In this document: positions 1-8,710 of the stretch, one piece after another
Position numbering within the stretch: position 1 is the first letter of the stretch
Layout of the letters: the number at the start of each line of letters is the position of its first letter
Assembly: GCF_021728295.1 (NCBI RefSeq)
Contig: NZ_JAKJXE010000005.1
Span: forward strand, 1 to 64,000
Origin: Pseudomonas petrae
GTDB lineage: Bacteria; Pseudomonadota; Gammaproteobacteria; Pseudomonadales; Pseudomonadaceae
DNA length: 64,000 nt
Reading direction: 5' to 3'
The notes under the pieces: generated by a model
What the model saw: only the letters and a program-made list of their open reading frames with translations
Told to the model about the DNA's origin: nothing
The model's database searches: none
Translations under genes and position numbers: made by a program

Positions 1-43
1 GCCTAGGTCAGCTGCCATCGACATGCCTAACGCAGCATGTTCG

Positions 44-64
44 CCAGCAAGCCGGCTCCTACGG
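44..64. repeat. REP-like half palindrome
   Basis: A short GC-rich stretch (CAGCAAGCCGGCTCCTACGG) resembles one arm of the Pseudomonas REP sequences that recur later in the window in full palindromic form. No second arm is visible within the window, so this is a solitary or truncated copy. The rest of the first 201 bases holds no gene that I can see, only the leader of the following acylase gene. Confidence 0.35.
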
Positions 65-201
65 ACTGATAGTGTTCAGGGAGCCCCGCTGTATCCCCTC
101 CTGGAGATCCAGAAAATAAACTCCCTTGCCCGGCTTGCGTGGCGCTCGCCTGCTCTCTAACGTAGCGCCTTTTCTACGCACACCCCCGCAGGAGCTACAT
201 C

Positions 202-2685
202 ATGGCCTCGCCAGCCCTTTCAACCTTGAAAACGCGCATGAGCGCGGCCGCTGCCATGATCGGACTCTTGAGCCTGGCCGGTTGCCAGCTGGGCGGTGAA
301 GACCGCGACAGCCTGCCGCCTGCCAGCGGGGTGTTTGCCATTAAAGGGCTGGCGCAGAACGTCTCGATTCGCCGCAACAATCTGGGCATGCCGCTGATAG
401 AAAGCAGCACGTTCCATGACGCGCTGTTCACTCTTGGGTATGTCCACGCCAGCGACCGCATCACGCAAATGATGCAAATGCGCTTGCTCGCCCAGGGCCG
501 ACTGTCGGAAATCGCGGGGCCGGGCGCCCTCGATCTCGACCGCATGATGCGCGCCGCCAACCTTAAACAGACCGCCGGCCAGCTGTATGCGGCCTCATCG
601 CCGCGGCTGAAACGCTTCTTCGAGGTGTACGCGCGCGGCGTCAACGCCTACCTGTTCCGCTACCGCGACAAGCTGCCGGCTGACCTCGCCGATTCGGGTT
701 ACAAGCCTGAATACTGGAAACCGGAAGACTCGGCGCTGATTTTCAGCCTGCTCAACTTCAGCCTGTCGGTAAACCTGCAGGAGGAGATCTCCTCGCTGGT
801 GCTCGCGCAGAAAGTCGGGACAGACAAGCTGGCCTGGCTGCTGCCGACCTATCCCGACGAAGCGTTGCCCTTTGCTGAAGCCGAAAAGCTCAAGGGCCTG
901 AACCTGGGCAACCAGCTGCCGGGCCTGAGCGATCTGGACAAAGCAGCGCTGCAGCTTTCCGACCTCAACCTGCTGGGGGTTTCGGCCTCCAACAACTGGG
1001 TGATCTCGCCCCAGCGCGCGCGCGCCGGCAAGAGCCTGCTGGCCACCGACAGCCAGTTGGCGCCGACCCTGCCGTCGATGTGGAATTTCGTGCAGATCCG
1101 CTCGCCGAAATACCAGGCCGCGGGCGCCACCGTCGCGGGCTTGCCGCTGGTCTTGTCCGGCTTCAACGGCAAACTGGCCTGGGGCATGGGCCCGGCGATG
1201 GGCGACAACCAGGACCTGTTCCTGGAAAAACTCAAGCGCGAAAACAATCGCCTGATGGTGATGGCCGACGGCAAATGGGTAGCGGCAGGCGCCCATGAGG
1301 AAACCTACTTCGTCAAAGGCCAGAGCCCGGTGCGCGAGCCCGCGTACGAAACACGCCACGGCCCGCTGCTCAACGCAAGTTCGGCGCAGCTGGCCAGCGG
1401 CCTGGGCATCGCCCTGCAGACACCAGACGCCAAGGACGACAAAACCCTCGACGCCCTCTTCGATCTGACCCGGGCGCAGAACGTGCAGCGAGCTTTCGAC
1501 ACCACTCGGGAAATTCGTGCCATCACCCTGAACATGGTGTTCGCCGATGCCTCGAACACCGGCTGGCAAGTGACCGGCAAATACCCGAACCGCCGCGACG
1601 GGCTCGGCCTGATTCCTTCGCCGGGCTGGGATGGCCGGTTCGACTGGGACGGCTACGCCGACGCGATGCTGCATCCGTACGATCAGGATTCGCAACAAGG
1701 CTGGATCGCCACCGCCAACCAACGCACGGTGCCGAAAGGCTATGGCATGCAGCTGTCCAATTCCTGGGACTACCCGGAGCGCGCCGAGCGCATCGCCGAA
1801 CTGGCCAACGCCGGCAAACAGGACACCCGCAGCACCGTCGGCATGCAATACGACCAGACCACGACCTTCGCCGCCAAACTGAAGAAAATGTTCTCCGCGC
1901 CGGGGATGTCAGCGCCGCTCAAGCAAGCCATCGACGCCCTGCCCGCGCCAGACCGCGACAAGGCCCGCGAAGCGCTGACCCGACTGATGGCGTTCGACGG
2001 CAGACTGTCGCCAGTGTCGGCAGATGCGGCGATTTACGAATTATTCCTGCAAGAAAGCGCCCGCCAGACCTTCCTCGACGAACTCGGCCCGGAAACCAGC
2101 CCTGCCTGGAAAGCGCTGGTGCAAAGCGCGGACCTGTCCTACTCGCCTCAGGCCGATCACCTGCTGGGCCGTGAAGACAGTCCGTATTGGGACGACGTGA
2201 AAACGCCGCAAAAAGAAGACAAACCCGCCATCCTCGCCCGCAGCCTGGCCGCTGCAATCACCGTCGGCGAAGCCCAGCTGGGCACTGATCACAAAGCCTG
2301 GCAGTGGGGCAAACTGCACCAGACCACCTGGACCGCCCAGAGCGCCCAACTCACCGCCGCGCTGGGCGGCAGCAAGGCAAGCGTGCTCAAAGGCCCGATC
2401 GCCACCGGCGGCGACCACACCACGCTCAATGCGTCGGGCTTCCACTGGGGCCAGGACTTCAACGCCGCCGTCGTCTCGGCCATGCGCATCATCGTCGACT
2501 TCGCCCAACAAGAACCGATGATGGCGCAAAACGCCGCCGGCCAATCCGGCAACCCGGCCAGCCCGTACAACGCCAACGGCATCGACCCCTGGATGAAAGG
2601 CCTGTACATGTCCGTGCCGATGCAACCGGAAAACTTCGAAAAAGCCTACGGCAAGCAGCGCCTGACACTGACGCCCGGGAAGTGA
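202..2685 (+). CDS. Penicillin acylase family lipoprotein (Ntn-hydrolase)
   Basis: An 827-residue member of the penicillin/acyl-homoserine-lactone acylase family, which hydrolyses amide bonds after self-cleavage into alpha and beta chains. A lipoprotein signal peptide ends in the lipobox LAGC (Cys28), so the enzyme is probably anchored in the envelope. The beta-chain N-terminal nucleophile is most likely Ser263 in the motif SNNWV, and the length matches the family's precursors. The start at 202 is preceded by CAGGAG; an alternative start at codon 13 has no obvious ribosome site. It stands alone, upstream of the ligase-associated repair genes. The substrate cannot be told from sequence: beta-lactams, N-acyl-homoserine lactones and other N-acyl amides are all possible. 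Confidence 0.9.
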   Translation: MASPALSTLKTRMSAAAAMIGLLSLAGCQLGGEDRDSLPPASGVFAIKGLAQNVSIRRNNLGMPLIESSTFHDALFTLGYVHASDRITQMMQMRLLAQGRLSEIAGPGALDLDRMMRAANLKQTAGQLYAASSPRLKRFFEVYARGVNAYLFRYRDKLPADLADSGYKPEYWKPEDSALIFSLLNFSLSVNLQEEISSLVLAQKVGTDKLAWLLPTYPDEALPFAEAEKLKGLNLGNQLPGLSDLDKAALQLSDLNLLGVSASNNWVISPQRARAGKSLLATDSQLAPTLPSMWNFVQIRSPKYQAAGATVAGLPLVLSGFNGKLAWGMGPAMGDNQDLFLEKLKRENNRLMVMADGKWVAAGAHEETYFVKGQSPVREPAYETRHGPLLNASSAQLASGLGIALQTPDAKDDKTLDALFDLTRAQNVQRAFDTTREIRAITLNMVFADASNTGWQVTGKYPNRRDGLGLIPSPGWDGRFDWDGYADAMLHPYDQDSQQGWIATANQRTVPKGYGMQLSNSWDYPERAERIAELANAGKQDTRSTVGMQYDQTTTFAAKLKKMFSAPGMSAPLKQAIDALPAPDRDKAREALTRLMAFDGRLSPVSADAAIYELFLQESARQTFLDELGPETSPAWKALVQSADLSYSPQADHLLGREDSPYWDDVKTPQKEDKPAILARSLAAAITVGEAQLGTDHKAWQWGKLHQTTWTAQSAQLTAALGGSKASVLKGPIATGGDHTTLNASGFHWGQDFNAAVVSAMRIIVDFAQQEPMMAQNAAGQSGNPASPYNANGIDPWMKGLYMSVPMQPENFEKAYGKQRLTLTPGK

Positions 2686-2704
2686 GCGGTCTAGCGATCC
2701 GTGA

Positions 2705-2753
2705 TGACGCGGAGCGTCTCGGGATGCACTCCCACGCAGAGCGTGGGAACGAT
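2705..2753. repeat. REP with two short hairpins
   Basis: Two perfect small palindromes follow each other directly: GACGC/GCGTC with a three-base loop, then TCCCACGC/GCGTGGGA with a three-base loop. This pattern is common between genes of the P. syringae and P. fluorescens groups and lies just after the acylase stop codon. Its translation in one frame gives short spurious reading frames that should not be annotated as genes. Confidence 0.7.
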
Positions 2754-2795
2754 CAAGCGTTGAACCGCAGGATTGAGGGTGCCCAAACCGGCCCC

Positions 2796-2882
2796 TTCCC
2801 GGCTAAAGCCGGTCCCACGAAAAGCAAAGCGTGCGGTCAGTGGGACCGGCGGCGCCCCGTAGGACCGGCTTTAGCCGGGAAG
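2796..2882. repeat. REPIN (CCCGGCTAAAGCCGG family)
   Basis: Two inverted REP copies face each other (TTCCCGGCTAAAGCCGGTCC and its near reverse complement) around a variable centre. The same family occurs at 27785-27846 and 40540-40601. REPINs are non-autonomous elements moved by RAYT transposases; no RAYT gene is in this window. Confidence 0.85.
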
Positions 2883-3187
2883 CTTTTGATCTGCTTTTGA
2901 TCTTCATACGCAAAAGGCCCAGACACCGCCAATCGCGACTTGGGTGCAGGCTGAACGCAGGTCTCGCTCCGTGGGCCGAGCCGCATGGATGCGGCGAGAG
3001 CGCCGTCAGGACATGGATGTCCGTTCGGCGCGGGCCCACGGAGCGAGACCGAAGTGAGGGTACTCCGACGCAGGAGGAGCCAAACCAGGAGCAGGCACCC
3101 TTGGCTGCTCTTTAAAACCGAGAGGGGGGTGCTTTTCCAAGTAACTCGCCGAAGGCGAAACCCGAGGCCGTTAGGCCGACGCTCTTG
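2883..3187 (+). repeat. Structured ~300 bp intergenic repeat, copy A
   Basis: This stretch and 27847-28145 share long blocks of near-identical sequence and the same series of inverted repeats. Here an 18 bp perfect stem pairs 2960-2977 with 3033-3050. It encloses one hairpin at 2980-2995 and one nested hairpin at 3000-3031, giving a three-way junction. Downstream are a GCACCC/GGGTGC stem ending in TTTT (3095-3136), a TCGCC-GAA-GGCGA hairpin (3146-3158) and a GGCC-GTTA-GGCC hairpin (3166-3177). Small reading frames run through it on both strands but show no coding character. It may be a non-autonomous mobile element or a structured RNA; function unknown. Confidence 0.7.
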
Positions 3188-3265
3188 ATCTGGCTTCAAA
3201 ACCCCAACCGAACTTCTGCGCCCCGCCACCGCTCTACCTGACAAGTCCCCAAACCCGGTCAAACC

Positions 3266-4312
3266 ATGGATCTCGTCATTGCTCGCCCAGAAGGCCTCTA
3301 CTGCCCGCCCGGTGATTTCTACATCGATCCGTGGCGCCCGGTCGAACGCTCCGTCATCACCCACGCCCACGGCGACCACGCCCGCACCGGCAATGAACAC
3401 TACCTCGCCGCCGCGCCCGGCGAAGGCATATTGCGCTCCCGACTGGGCCAGGACATCAACCTCCAGACCCTCGCCTACGGCGAAAGCATCACCCACCACG
3501 GCGTCAAACTCAGCCTCCACCCGGCGGGCCACGTCCTCGGCTCCGCCCAGGTCCGCCTCGAATACCAGGGCGAAATCTGGGTCGCCTCAGGCGACTACAA
3601 AGTCGAACCCGACGGCACCTGCGAACCCTTCGAACCCGTGCGCTGCCACACCTTCATCACCGAATCCACCTTCGGCCTGCCGATCTACCGCTGGCAGCCC
3701 CAATCGGAAATCTTCGCCGGCATCAACGAATGGTGGCGCTCCAACGCCGCCGCCGGCAAAGCCAGCGTCCTGTTCGCCTACTCATTCGGCAAAGCCCAAC
3801 GCATCCTCCACGGCATCGATTCCAGCATCGGCCCGATCCTCGTCCACGGCGCCGTTGAACCGCTGAACCGCGTCTACCGCGAAGCCGGCGTGCGCATCCC
3901 CGAAACCCACTACGCCGGCGACTTTAAAAAAACCGACCCCGCCCTTCGCTCAGCCCTGATCGTCGCGCCGCCTTCCGCCGGCGGCAGCACCTGGATGCGC
4001 CGCTTTGGCGAATTCAGCGACGCCTTCGCCAGCGGCTGGATGATGCTGCGCGGCACCCGACGTCGGCGCGGCGTCGATCGCGGCTTCGCCCTCTCCGACC
4101 ATGCCGACTGGCCGGGCTTGCTCTGGGCCATTGAAAACACCGGCGCCGAAAGGGTCATGGTCACCCACGGTTCGGTGGCCGTGCTGGTGCGCTACCTGCG
4201 CGAGCTGGGCCTCGATGCCCAGGGTTTCAGCACCGAATACGGCGACGAAGAAGACGACGCAGCGGTCAAGACTGAACCCGAACCCGAATCGACAGGGGGG
4301 GCCTCGTCATGA
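3266..4312 (+). CDS. Ligase-associated DNA exonuclease (metallo-beta-lactamase/beta-CASP fold)
   Basis: A 348-residue protein of the metallo-beta-lactamase superfamily, similar to the exonuclease encoded next to ATP-dependent ligases in many proteobacteria (the TIGR04122-type family). The metal-binding motif HAHGDH lies near residue 35, further family histidines follow (GHVLGS, SDHAD), and THGS is near the C-terminus. It probably trims DNA ends before ligation, although related proteins were once described as RNA-processing factors. The stop codon overlaps the ligase start by four bases (ATGA), so the two are translationally coupled. Codon use is strongly C-ending, as in the neighbouring core genes. 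Confidence 0.88.
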   Translation: MDLVIARPEGLYCPPGDFYIDPWRPVERSVITHAHGDHARTGNEHYLAAAPGEGILRSRLGQDINLQTLAYGESITHHGVKLSLHPAGHVLGSAQVRLEYQGEIWVASGDYKVEPDGTCEPFEPVRCHTFITESTFGLPIYRWQPQSEIFAGINEWWRSNAAAGKASVLFAYSFGKAQRILHGIDSSIGPILVHGAVEPLNRVYREAGVRIPETHYAGDFKKTDPALRSALIVAPPSAGGSTWMRRFGEFSDAFASGWMMLRGTRRRRGVDRGFALSDHADWPGLLWAIENTGAERVMVTHGSVAVLVRYLRELGLDAQGFSTEYGDEEDDAAVKTEPEPESTGGASS

Positions 4313-6024
4313 AGGCCTTCGCCGAGCTGTATTCGGACCTCGACGCCACCACTTCCAGCAACGCCAAACTGGCCGCCATGCAAGGCTATTTCAGCAAGGC
4401 GGCACCCGAAGACGCTGCATGGGCGGTGTACTTCCTGGCTGGCGGACGCCCACGGCAATTGGTGCCGACACGCATGTTGCGTGAGCAGGCGCTGCTGCTG
4501 TCCGGCTTGCCGGAATGGTTGTTCGAGGAAAGTTACCAAGCGGTCGGCGATTTGGCAGAAACCCTGTCGCTGTTGCTCCCTAAAGCCGAGCACAGCTCAG
4601 AAGAAGGCTTGGCCAGCTGGATGGAAAACCATCTGCTGCCGCTGCGTGGCCTGCCGCCGGAAGAATTGCTCGAGCGCCTGCCGACGTTCTGGTCGCAACT
4701 GGACCCGCAAAGCCTGATGGTCTGCCTGAAGCTGATCACCGGCAGCTTCCGGGTCGGCGTCTCGAAACTGCTGGTGACCCGCGCCCTCGCCGCGCTGGCC
4801 GATATCGACAGCAAGCGCGTTGCCCAGCGACTGGTTGGGTACACCGATCTTTCCCATCGCCCCAGCGCCGAAGGCTATCTAAAGCTCATCGCCGAAGAAT
4901 CGGCCGACGAACACGCGCAACGAGGTGGCCAGCCCTACCCCTTCTTCCTCGCCCACGCGCTGCAGCAACCCGTCGATCAGTTCGAGAACCTGCTGGGCGC
5001 CGCCGAAAACTGGCAGGTGGAGTGGAAGTGGGACGGGATTCGCGCCCAGGTGGTCAAGCGCGAAGGCCGATTGTGGATCTGGTCGCGGGGTGAAGAACTG
5101 GTCACGGATCGCTTCCCGGAACTGCACAGCCTGACTCAATGCCTGCCCGACGGCACTGTGATCGACGGCGAGATCGTGGTCTGGAAAGCCGCGACCCCGG
5201 AGAATGCCGAGGAAGGCGCATTCGCCCTGGACACCCCCGCGCCCGGCACGCCTGGCGAAGCGACGCCGTCGGTGCAGCCCTTCGCCCTGCTGCAACAGCG
5301 GATCGGTCGCAAAACCCTCGGCAAGAAGATTCTGGAAGACGTGCCGGTCGTCGTGCTGGCTTACGACCTGCTGGAATGGGAAGGCCACGACTGGCGCAGT
5401 CGTCCGCAACATGAGCGGCGCACGCAGATGGAAAAGGTCATCGCCAATGCCCAGAGCCCGGTGTTGATGCCCTCTCCCTTGCTGACCGGCGAGGACTGGC
5501 TCGACCTCGGCCGGCAGCGTGAGGCGTCCCGCAGTCTCGGCGTGGAAGGCATGATGCTCAAGGCGCGGGACTCGATGTACGGCGTAGGGCGCACCAAGGA
5601 CATGGGCGTGTGGTGGAAATGGAAAATGGACCCGTTCAGCGTCGACGCCGTGCTGATCTACGCCCAACGCGGCCACGGCCGCCGCGCCAGTCTGTATAGC
5701 GACTACACGTTCGCGGTCTGGGACGGCCCGCCGGAATCCAGCGAACGGACATTGGTGCCCTTCGCCAAAGCGTATTCAGGACTGACCGACGAAGAGATGC
5801 GCAAAGTCGATGCAATCATCCGCAAGACCACCGTCGACAAATTCGGCCCGGTGCGAAGTGTTACCCCGACCCTGGTGTTCGAGCTGGGCTTCGAGGGCAT
5901 TGCGCTATCGAAACGGCACAAGAGCGGCATCGCCGTCAGGTTCCCGAGGATGCTGCGGTGGCGCCTCGACAAGCCCGTTGCCGAAGCCGACAGCCTGGCG
6001 ACGCTCCAGGACCTGCTGGCCTGA
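4309..6024 (+). CDS. ATP-dependent DNA ligase (ligase-associated cluster type)
   Basis: A 571-residue ATP-dependent DNA ligase, in addition to the NAD-dependent LigA that all Pseudomonas are expected to have elsewhere. It has an N-terminal DNA-binding domain (about 1-210), an adenylation domain with the nucleotidyl-acceptor lysine at Lys240 in motif I (KWDGIR), motif III-like EIVVW, motif IV EGMMLK, motif V WWKWK, and a C-terminal OB fold. It seals nicks by a ligase-AMP intermediate. It is the second gene of the exonuclease-ligase pair. In other Pseudomonas, from memory P. putida PP_1103-PP_1106, the helicase partner lies directly beside it; here an ABC transporter operon intervenes. Confidence 0.93.
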   Translation: MKAFAELYSDLDATTSSNAKLAAMQGYFSKAAPEDAAWAVYFLAGGRPRQLVPTRMLREQALLLSGLPEWLFEESYQAVGDLAETLSLLLPKAEHSSEEGLASWMENHLLPLRGLPPEELLERLPTFWSQLDPQSLMVCLKLITGSFRVGVSKLLVTRALAALADIDSKRVAQRLVGYTDLSHRPSAEGYLKLIAEESADEHAQRGGQPYPFFLAHALQQPVDQFENLLGAAENWQVEWKWDGIRAQVVKREGRLWIWSRGEELVTDRFPELHSLTQCLPDGTVIDGEIVVWKAATPENAEEGAFALDTPAPGTPGEATPSVQPFALLQQRIGRKTLGKKILEDVPVVVLAYDLLEWEGHDWRSRPQHERRTQMEKVIANAQSPVLMPSPLLTGEDWLDLGRQREASRSLGVEGMMLKARDSMYGVGRTKDMGVWWKWKMDPFSVDAVLIYAQRGHGRRASLYSDYTFAVWDGPPESSERTLVPFAKAYSGLTDEEMRKVDAIIRKTTVDKFGPVRSVTPTLVFELGFEGIALSKRHKSGIAVRFPRMLRWRLDKPVAEADSLATLQDLLA

Positions 6025-6403
6025 GCACCGTCGCGGTGCGCGGGGCGGGCTCCGGTCCGCGTCGAATGCGCTGAAATGGGGCGCGTCAAAACGCCAGCCT
6101 TTCAGGAGCGAGCCCCGCCAGGCGTTTCGAATCTCCCCTCCACCGCAACAAGCACCGCTGGTGACCCCAACGGCTGCAACTTTTTCGCCCACTCTCAACG
6201 GGATACAGCTACTCTGCCGTTGCCTGCGGGGCCTCAAAAAAAGACAAAAGATGGCGCTGAGTCATCATTGCGACAACTCCGTACATTTAAAACGCGCGTT
6301 CGTTTGTTTGGTTCGGAAATTGCTGTCTATTTGCGGTCTGGCTTTTGCCGGTAGCAAGCCTTCGCGTGTTCCCAACGCTCAATTTGGTTTTAAGGACTGA
6401 ACG
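6025..6403. other. Intergenic region upstream of aotJ
   Basis: A 379-base gap with no convincing gene. The left half contains loosely repeated GC-rich sequence (GGAGCGAGCCCCGCC). The right half, from about 6230, becomes A+T-rich and should hold the aotJ promoter and any ArgR-type operator. I looked for ArgR half-sites (TGTCGC); the closest is the reverse-strand TGTCGCAA at about 6268-6275, without a clear partner. The aotJ ribosome site is AAGGA at 6392-6396. Confidence 0.4.
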
Positions 6404-7186
6404 ATGAAAAAAGCATGGCTGACCCTTTCCGCACTCGCCATCTGTCTGGCCGCCGGTAACGCAATGGCCAAGGAGTACAAGGAGCTGCGTTTCGGCGTCG
6501 ATCCTTCCTACGCGCCATTCGAATCCAAAGCCGCCGATGGCAGCCTGGTGGGCTTCGATATCGATTTGGGCAACGCGATCTGTGCTGAATTGAAGGTCAA
6601 GTGCAAGTGGGTCGAAAGCGATTTCGACGGCATGATCCCAGGCCTGAAAGCCAACAAGTTCGACGGCGTCATCTCCTCCATGACCGTGACCCCGGCCCGC
6701 GAGAAAGTCATCGACTTCTCCAGCGAACTGTTCTCCGGCCCTACCTCGCTGGTCTACAAAAAAGGCTCCGGCCTGAGCACTGACCTTGCTTCGCTCAAAG
6801 GCAAAACCGTGGGTTACGAGCAAGGCACCATCCAGGAAGCCTACGCCAAGGCCATTCTGGACAAGGCTGGCGTGAAAACCCAGGCCTATCAAAACCAGGA
6901 TCAGGTGTATGCCGACCTCGTTTCGGGTCGTCTGGACGCCTCGGTTCAAGACATGCTGCAAGCCGAGCTGGGCTTCCTGAAGTCGCCACAAGGCGGTGAC
7001 TACGAAGTCAGCAAGCCAATCGACGATCCCTTGCTGCCAGCCAAAACGGCAGTCGGCATCTCGAAAGGTAACAAGGACCTGAAAGCGCTTTTGGACAAAG
7101 GTATCAAAGCGTTACACGATGACGGCAAGTACGCCGAGATCCAGAAGAAGCACTTCGGTGATCTGAATCTGTACAGCGGTAAATAA
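6404..7186 (+). CDS. aotJ: Basic amino acid ABC transporter, periplasmic binding protein
   Basis: A 260-residue family-3 solute-binding protein (the LAO/HisJ type) that captures lysine, arginine, ornithine or histidine in the periplasm. The Sec signal peptide has a KK start, a hydrophobic core and cleavage after AMA, near residue 22. The mature N-terminus (LRFGVDPSYAPFE) and the segment GFDIDLGNAIC are typical. It is first in a J-Q-M-O-P gene order identical to P. aeruginosa aotJQMOP, but the argR gene that closes that operon in P. aeruginosa is absent here. Ligand choice within the basic amino acids is inferred, not shown. Confidence 0.88.
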   Translation: MKKAWLTLSALAICLAAGNAMAKEYKELRFGVDPSYAPFESKAADGSLVGFDIDLGNAICAELKVKCKWVESDFDGMIPGLKANKFDGVISSMTVTPAREKVIDFSSELFSGPTSLVYKKGSGLSTDLASLKGKTVGYEQGTIQEAYAKAILDKAGVKTQAYQNQDQVYADLVSGRLDASVQDMLQAELGFLKSPQGGDYEVSKPIDDPLLPAKTAVGISKGNKDLKALLDKGIKALHDDGKYAEIQKKHFGDLNLYSGK

Positions 7187-7194
7187 GCAAACAG

Positions 7195-7246
7195 ACGCCC
7201 GTTGATTTCAGCCAGAATCCGCCGCTGAAGTTCACGGGCGTTTTTA
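7195..7246 (+). terminator. Intercistronic hairpin with T-run after aotJ
   Basis: ACGCCCGT (7195-7202) pairs exactly with ACGGGCGT (7234-7241), with an inner TTCAG/CTGAA stem, followed by TTTTT. It lies between the binding-protein gene and the membrane genes of the same operon. This placement commonly yields more binding protein than permease through partial termination or transcript stabilisation. Confidence 0.7.
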
Positions 7247-7265
7247 TTGACTGTATAGGTTGCAC

Positions 7266-7994
7266 ATGTTCGAAACTCTCCTGCAAAACCTGGGACTGTC
7301 AGCATTCAGCCTGAAAGGCTTCGGCCCGCTGTTGCTGCAAGGCACCTGGATGACCGTCAAATTATCGGTAATGTCGCTGCTGCTGGCCATCGTGCTCGGC
7401 CTGCTGGGCGCCAGTGCCAAACTGTCGAAAGCCGCTGTGCTGCGCGTTCCGGCCCAGATTTACACCACGCTGATCCGTGGCGTGCCGGACCTGGTGCTGA
7501 TGCTGCTGATTTTCTACAGCCTGCAAACCTGGCTGACCACGCTGACCGAAGCGATGGATTGGGATTACATCGAAATCGACCCTTTCTCTGCCGGTGTCAT
7601 CACGTTGGGCTTCATCTATGGCGCGTATTTCACCGAGACCTTCCGCGGCGCGATTCTCGCCGTACCGCGCGGCCAGGTCGAAGCCGCCACGGCCTATGGG
7701 CTCAGCCGTTCGCAACGGTTTCGAATGGTGGTATTCCCGCAGATGATGCGCTTCGCCCTGCCCGGCATCGGCAACAATTGGCAAGTGGTGCTCAAGGCCA
7801 CCGCGCTGGTGTCGATCATCGGCTTGGCCGACTTGGTCAAGGCCGCGCAGGACGCGGGTAAAAGCACTTATCAGCTGTTCTATTTCCTGGTACTCGCCGC
7901 ACTGATCTATCTGGTCATCACCAGCGTGTCCAACTTCGCCCTGCGCTGGGCCGAACGGCGTTATGCCGCCGGCAGCCGGGAGGCTCAACGATGA
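7266..7994 (+). CDS. aotQ: Basic amino acid ABC transporter, permease 1
   Basis: A 242-residue inner-membrane permease of the HisQ/GlnP family with about five hydrophobic segments. The EAA loop that contacts the ATPase is visible as EAATAYGLSRSQRFRMV. I chose the ATG at 7266 rather than the TTG two codons earlier. The stop overlaps the aotM start (ATGA), and it should form the heterodimeric membrane channel with AotM. Confidence 0.88.
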   Translation: MFETLLQNLGLSAFSLKGFGPLLLQGTWMTVKLSVMSLLLAIVLGLLGASAKLSKAAVLRVPAQIYTTLIRGVPDLVLMLLIFYSLQTWLTTLTEAMDWDYIEIDPFSAGVITLGFIYGAYFTETFRGAILAVPRGQVEAATAYGLSRSQRFRMVVFPQMMRFALPGIGNNWQVVLKATALVSIIGLADLVKAAQDAGKSTYQLFYFLVLAALIYLVITSVSNFALRWAERRYAAGSREAQR

Positions 7995-8701
7995 TCGAGT
8001 TGCTGCAAGAGTACTGGCGCGCTTTCCTTTATACGGACGGCCAGAACATCACCGGCCTGGCCATGACGATGTGGCTGCTCAGTGCCTCCATCGCCATCGG
8101 CTTTATCGTTTCGATTCCGCTGTCCATCGCCCGCGTGTCGCGCAATCCGCTGGTGCGCTGGCCGGTGCAGTTCTACACCTACCTGTTCCGCGGAACGCCG
8201 CTGTATATCCAGTTGCTGATTTGCTACACCGGGATTTACAGCATCGCTGCCGTGCGTGAGCAGCCAATGCTCGGCGCGTTCTTCCGGGACGCAATGAACT
8301 GCACCATCCTCGCCTTCGCCCTGAACACCTGCGCCTACACCACCGAAATCTTTGCCGGTGCGATTCGCAGCATGAACCACGGCGAAGTCGAGGCGGCCAA
8401 GGCTTACGGCCTGACCGGCTGGCGCTTGTACACCTACGTGATCATGCCGTCGGCACTGCGCCGTTCGCTGCCTTATTACAGCAACGAAGTGATCCTGATG
8501 CTGCACTCGACCACCGTGGCCTTCACCGCCACCGTGCCGGACATCCTCAAGGTTGCGCGCGACGCCAACTCGGCCACCTTCCTGACGTTCCAGTCGTTCG
8601 GCATCGCGGCGCTGATCTACCTCACGGTCACGTTTATTCTGGTGGGCCTGTTTCGATTGGCTGAACGCCGCTGGCTGGCCTTCCTCGGCCCGACTCACTA
8701 G
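7991..8701 (+). CDS. aotM: Basic amino acid ABC transporter, permease 2
   Basis: A 236-residue permease of the HisM family that pairs with AotQ. It has several hydrophobic helices and the EAA loop (EVEAAKAYGLTGWRLYTYV), the docking site for the ATPase. It starts within the aotQ stop codon, so the two subunits are co-translated. The next gene begins nine bases after its stop. Confidence 0.88.
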   Translation: MIELLQEYWRAFLYTDGQNITGLAMTMWLLSASIAIGFIVSIPLSIARVSRNPLVRWPVQFYTYLFRGTPLYIQLLICYTGIYSIAAVREQPMLGAFFRDAMNCTILAFALNTCAYTTEIFAGAIRSMNHGEVEAAKAYGLTGWRLYTYVIMPSALRRSLPYYSNEVILMLHSTTVAFTATVPDILKVARDANSATFLTFQSFGIAALIYLTVTFILVGLFRLAERRWLAFLGPTH

Positions 8702-8710
8702 GAACCCTGC

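Noticed and set aside
595..1848. Long open frame on the minus strand inside the acylase gene
   Set aside because: It is antisense to a well-supported gene, has no recognisable domain and shows the composition of a high-G+C shadow frame.
2985..3188. Small plus-strand frame in repeat copy A and its counterpart at 27961-28191
   Set aside because: Both lie within hairpins where base changes preserve pairing, not amino acids. They look like spurious proteins of the kind often annotated in Pseudomonas repeats.
2837..3532. 231-codon minus-strand frame across the structured repeat and the start of the exonuclease gene
   Set aside because: It crosses a hairpin-rich repeat and the beginning of a real gene on the other strand; no domain or ribosome site supports it.
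6230..6403. ArgR operator before aotJ
   Set aside because: Only an isolated TGTCGC-type half-site on the reverse strand was found; spacing to a second half is not right.
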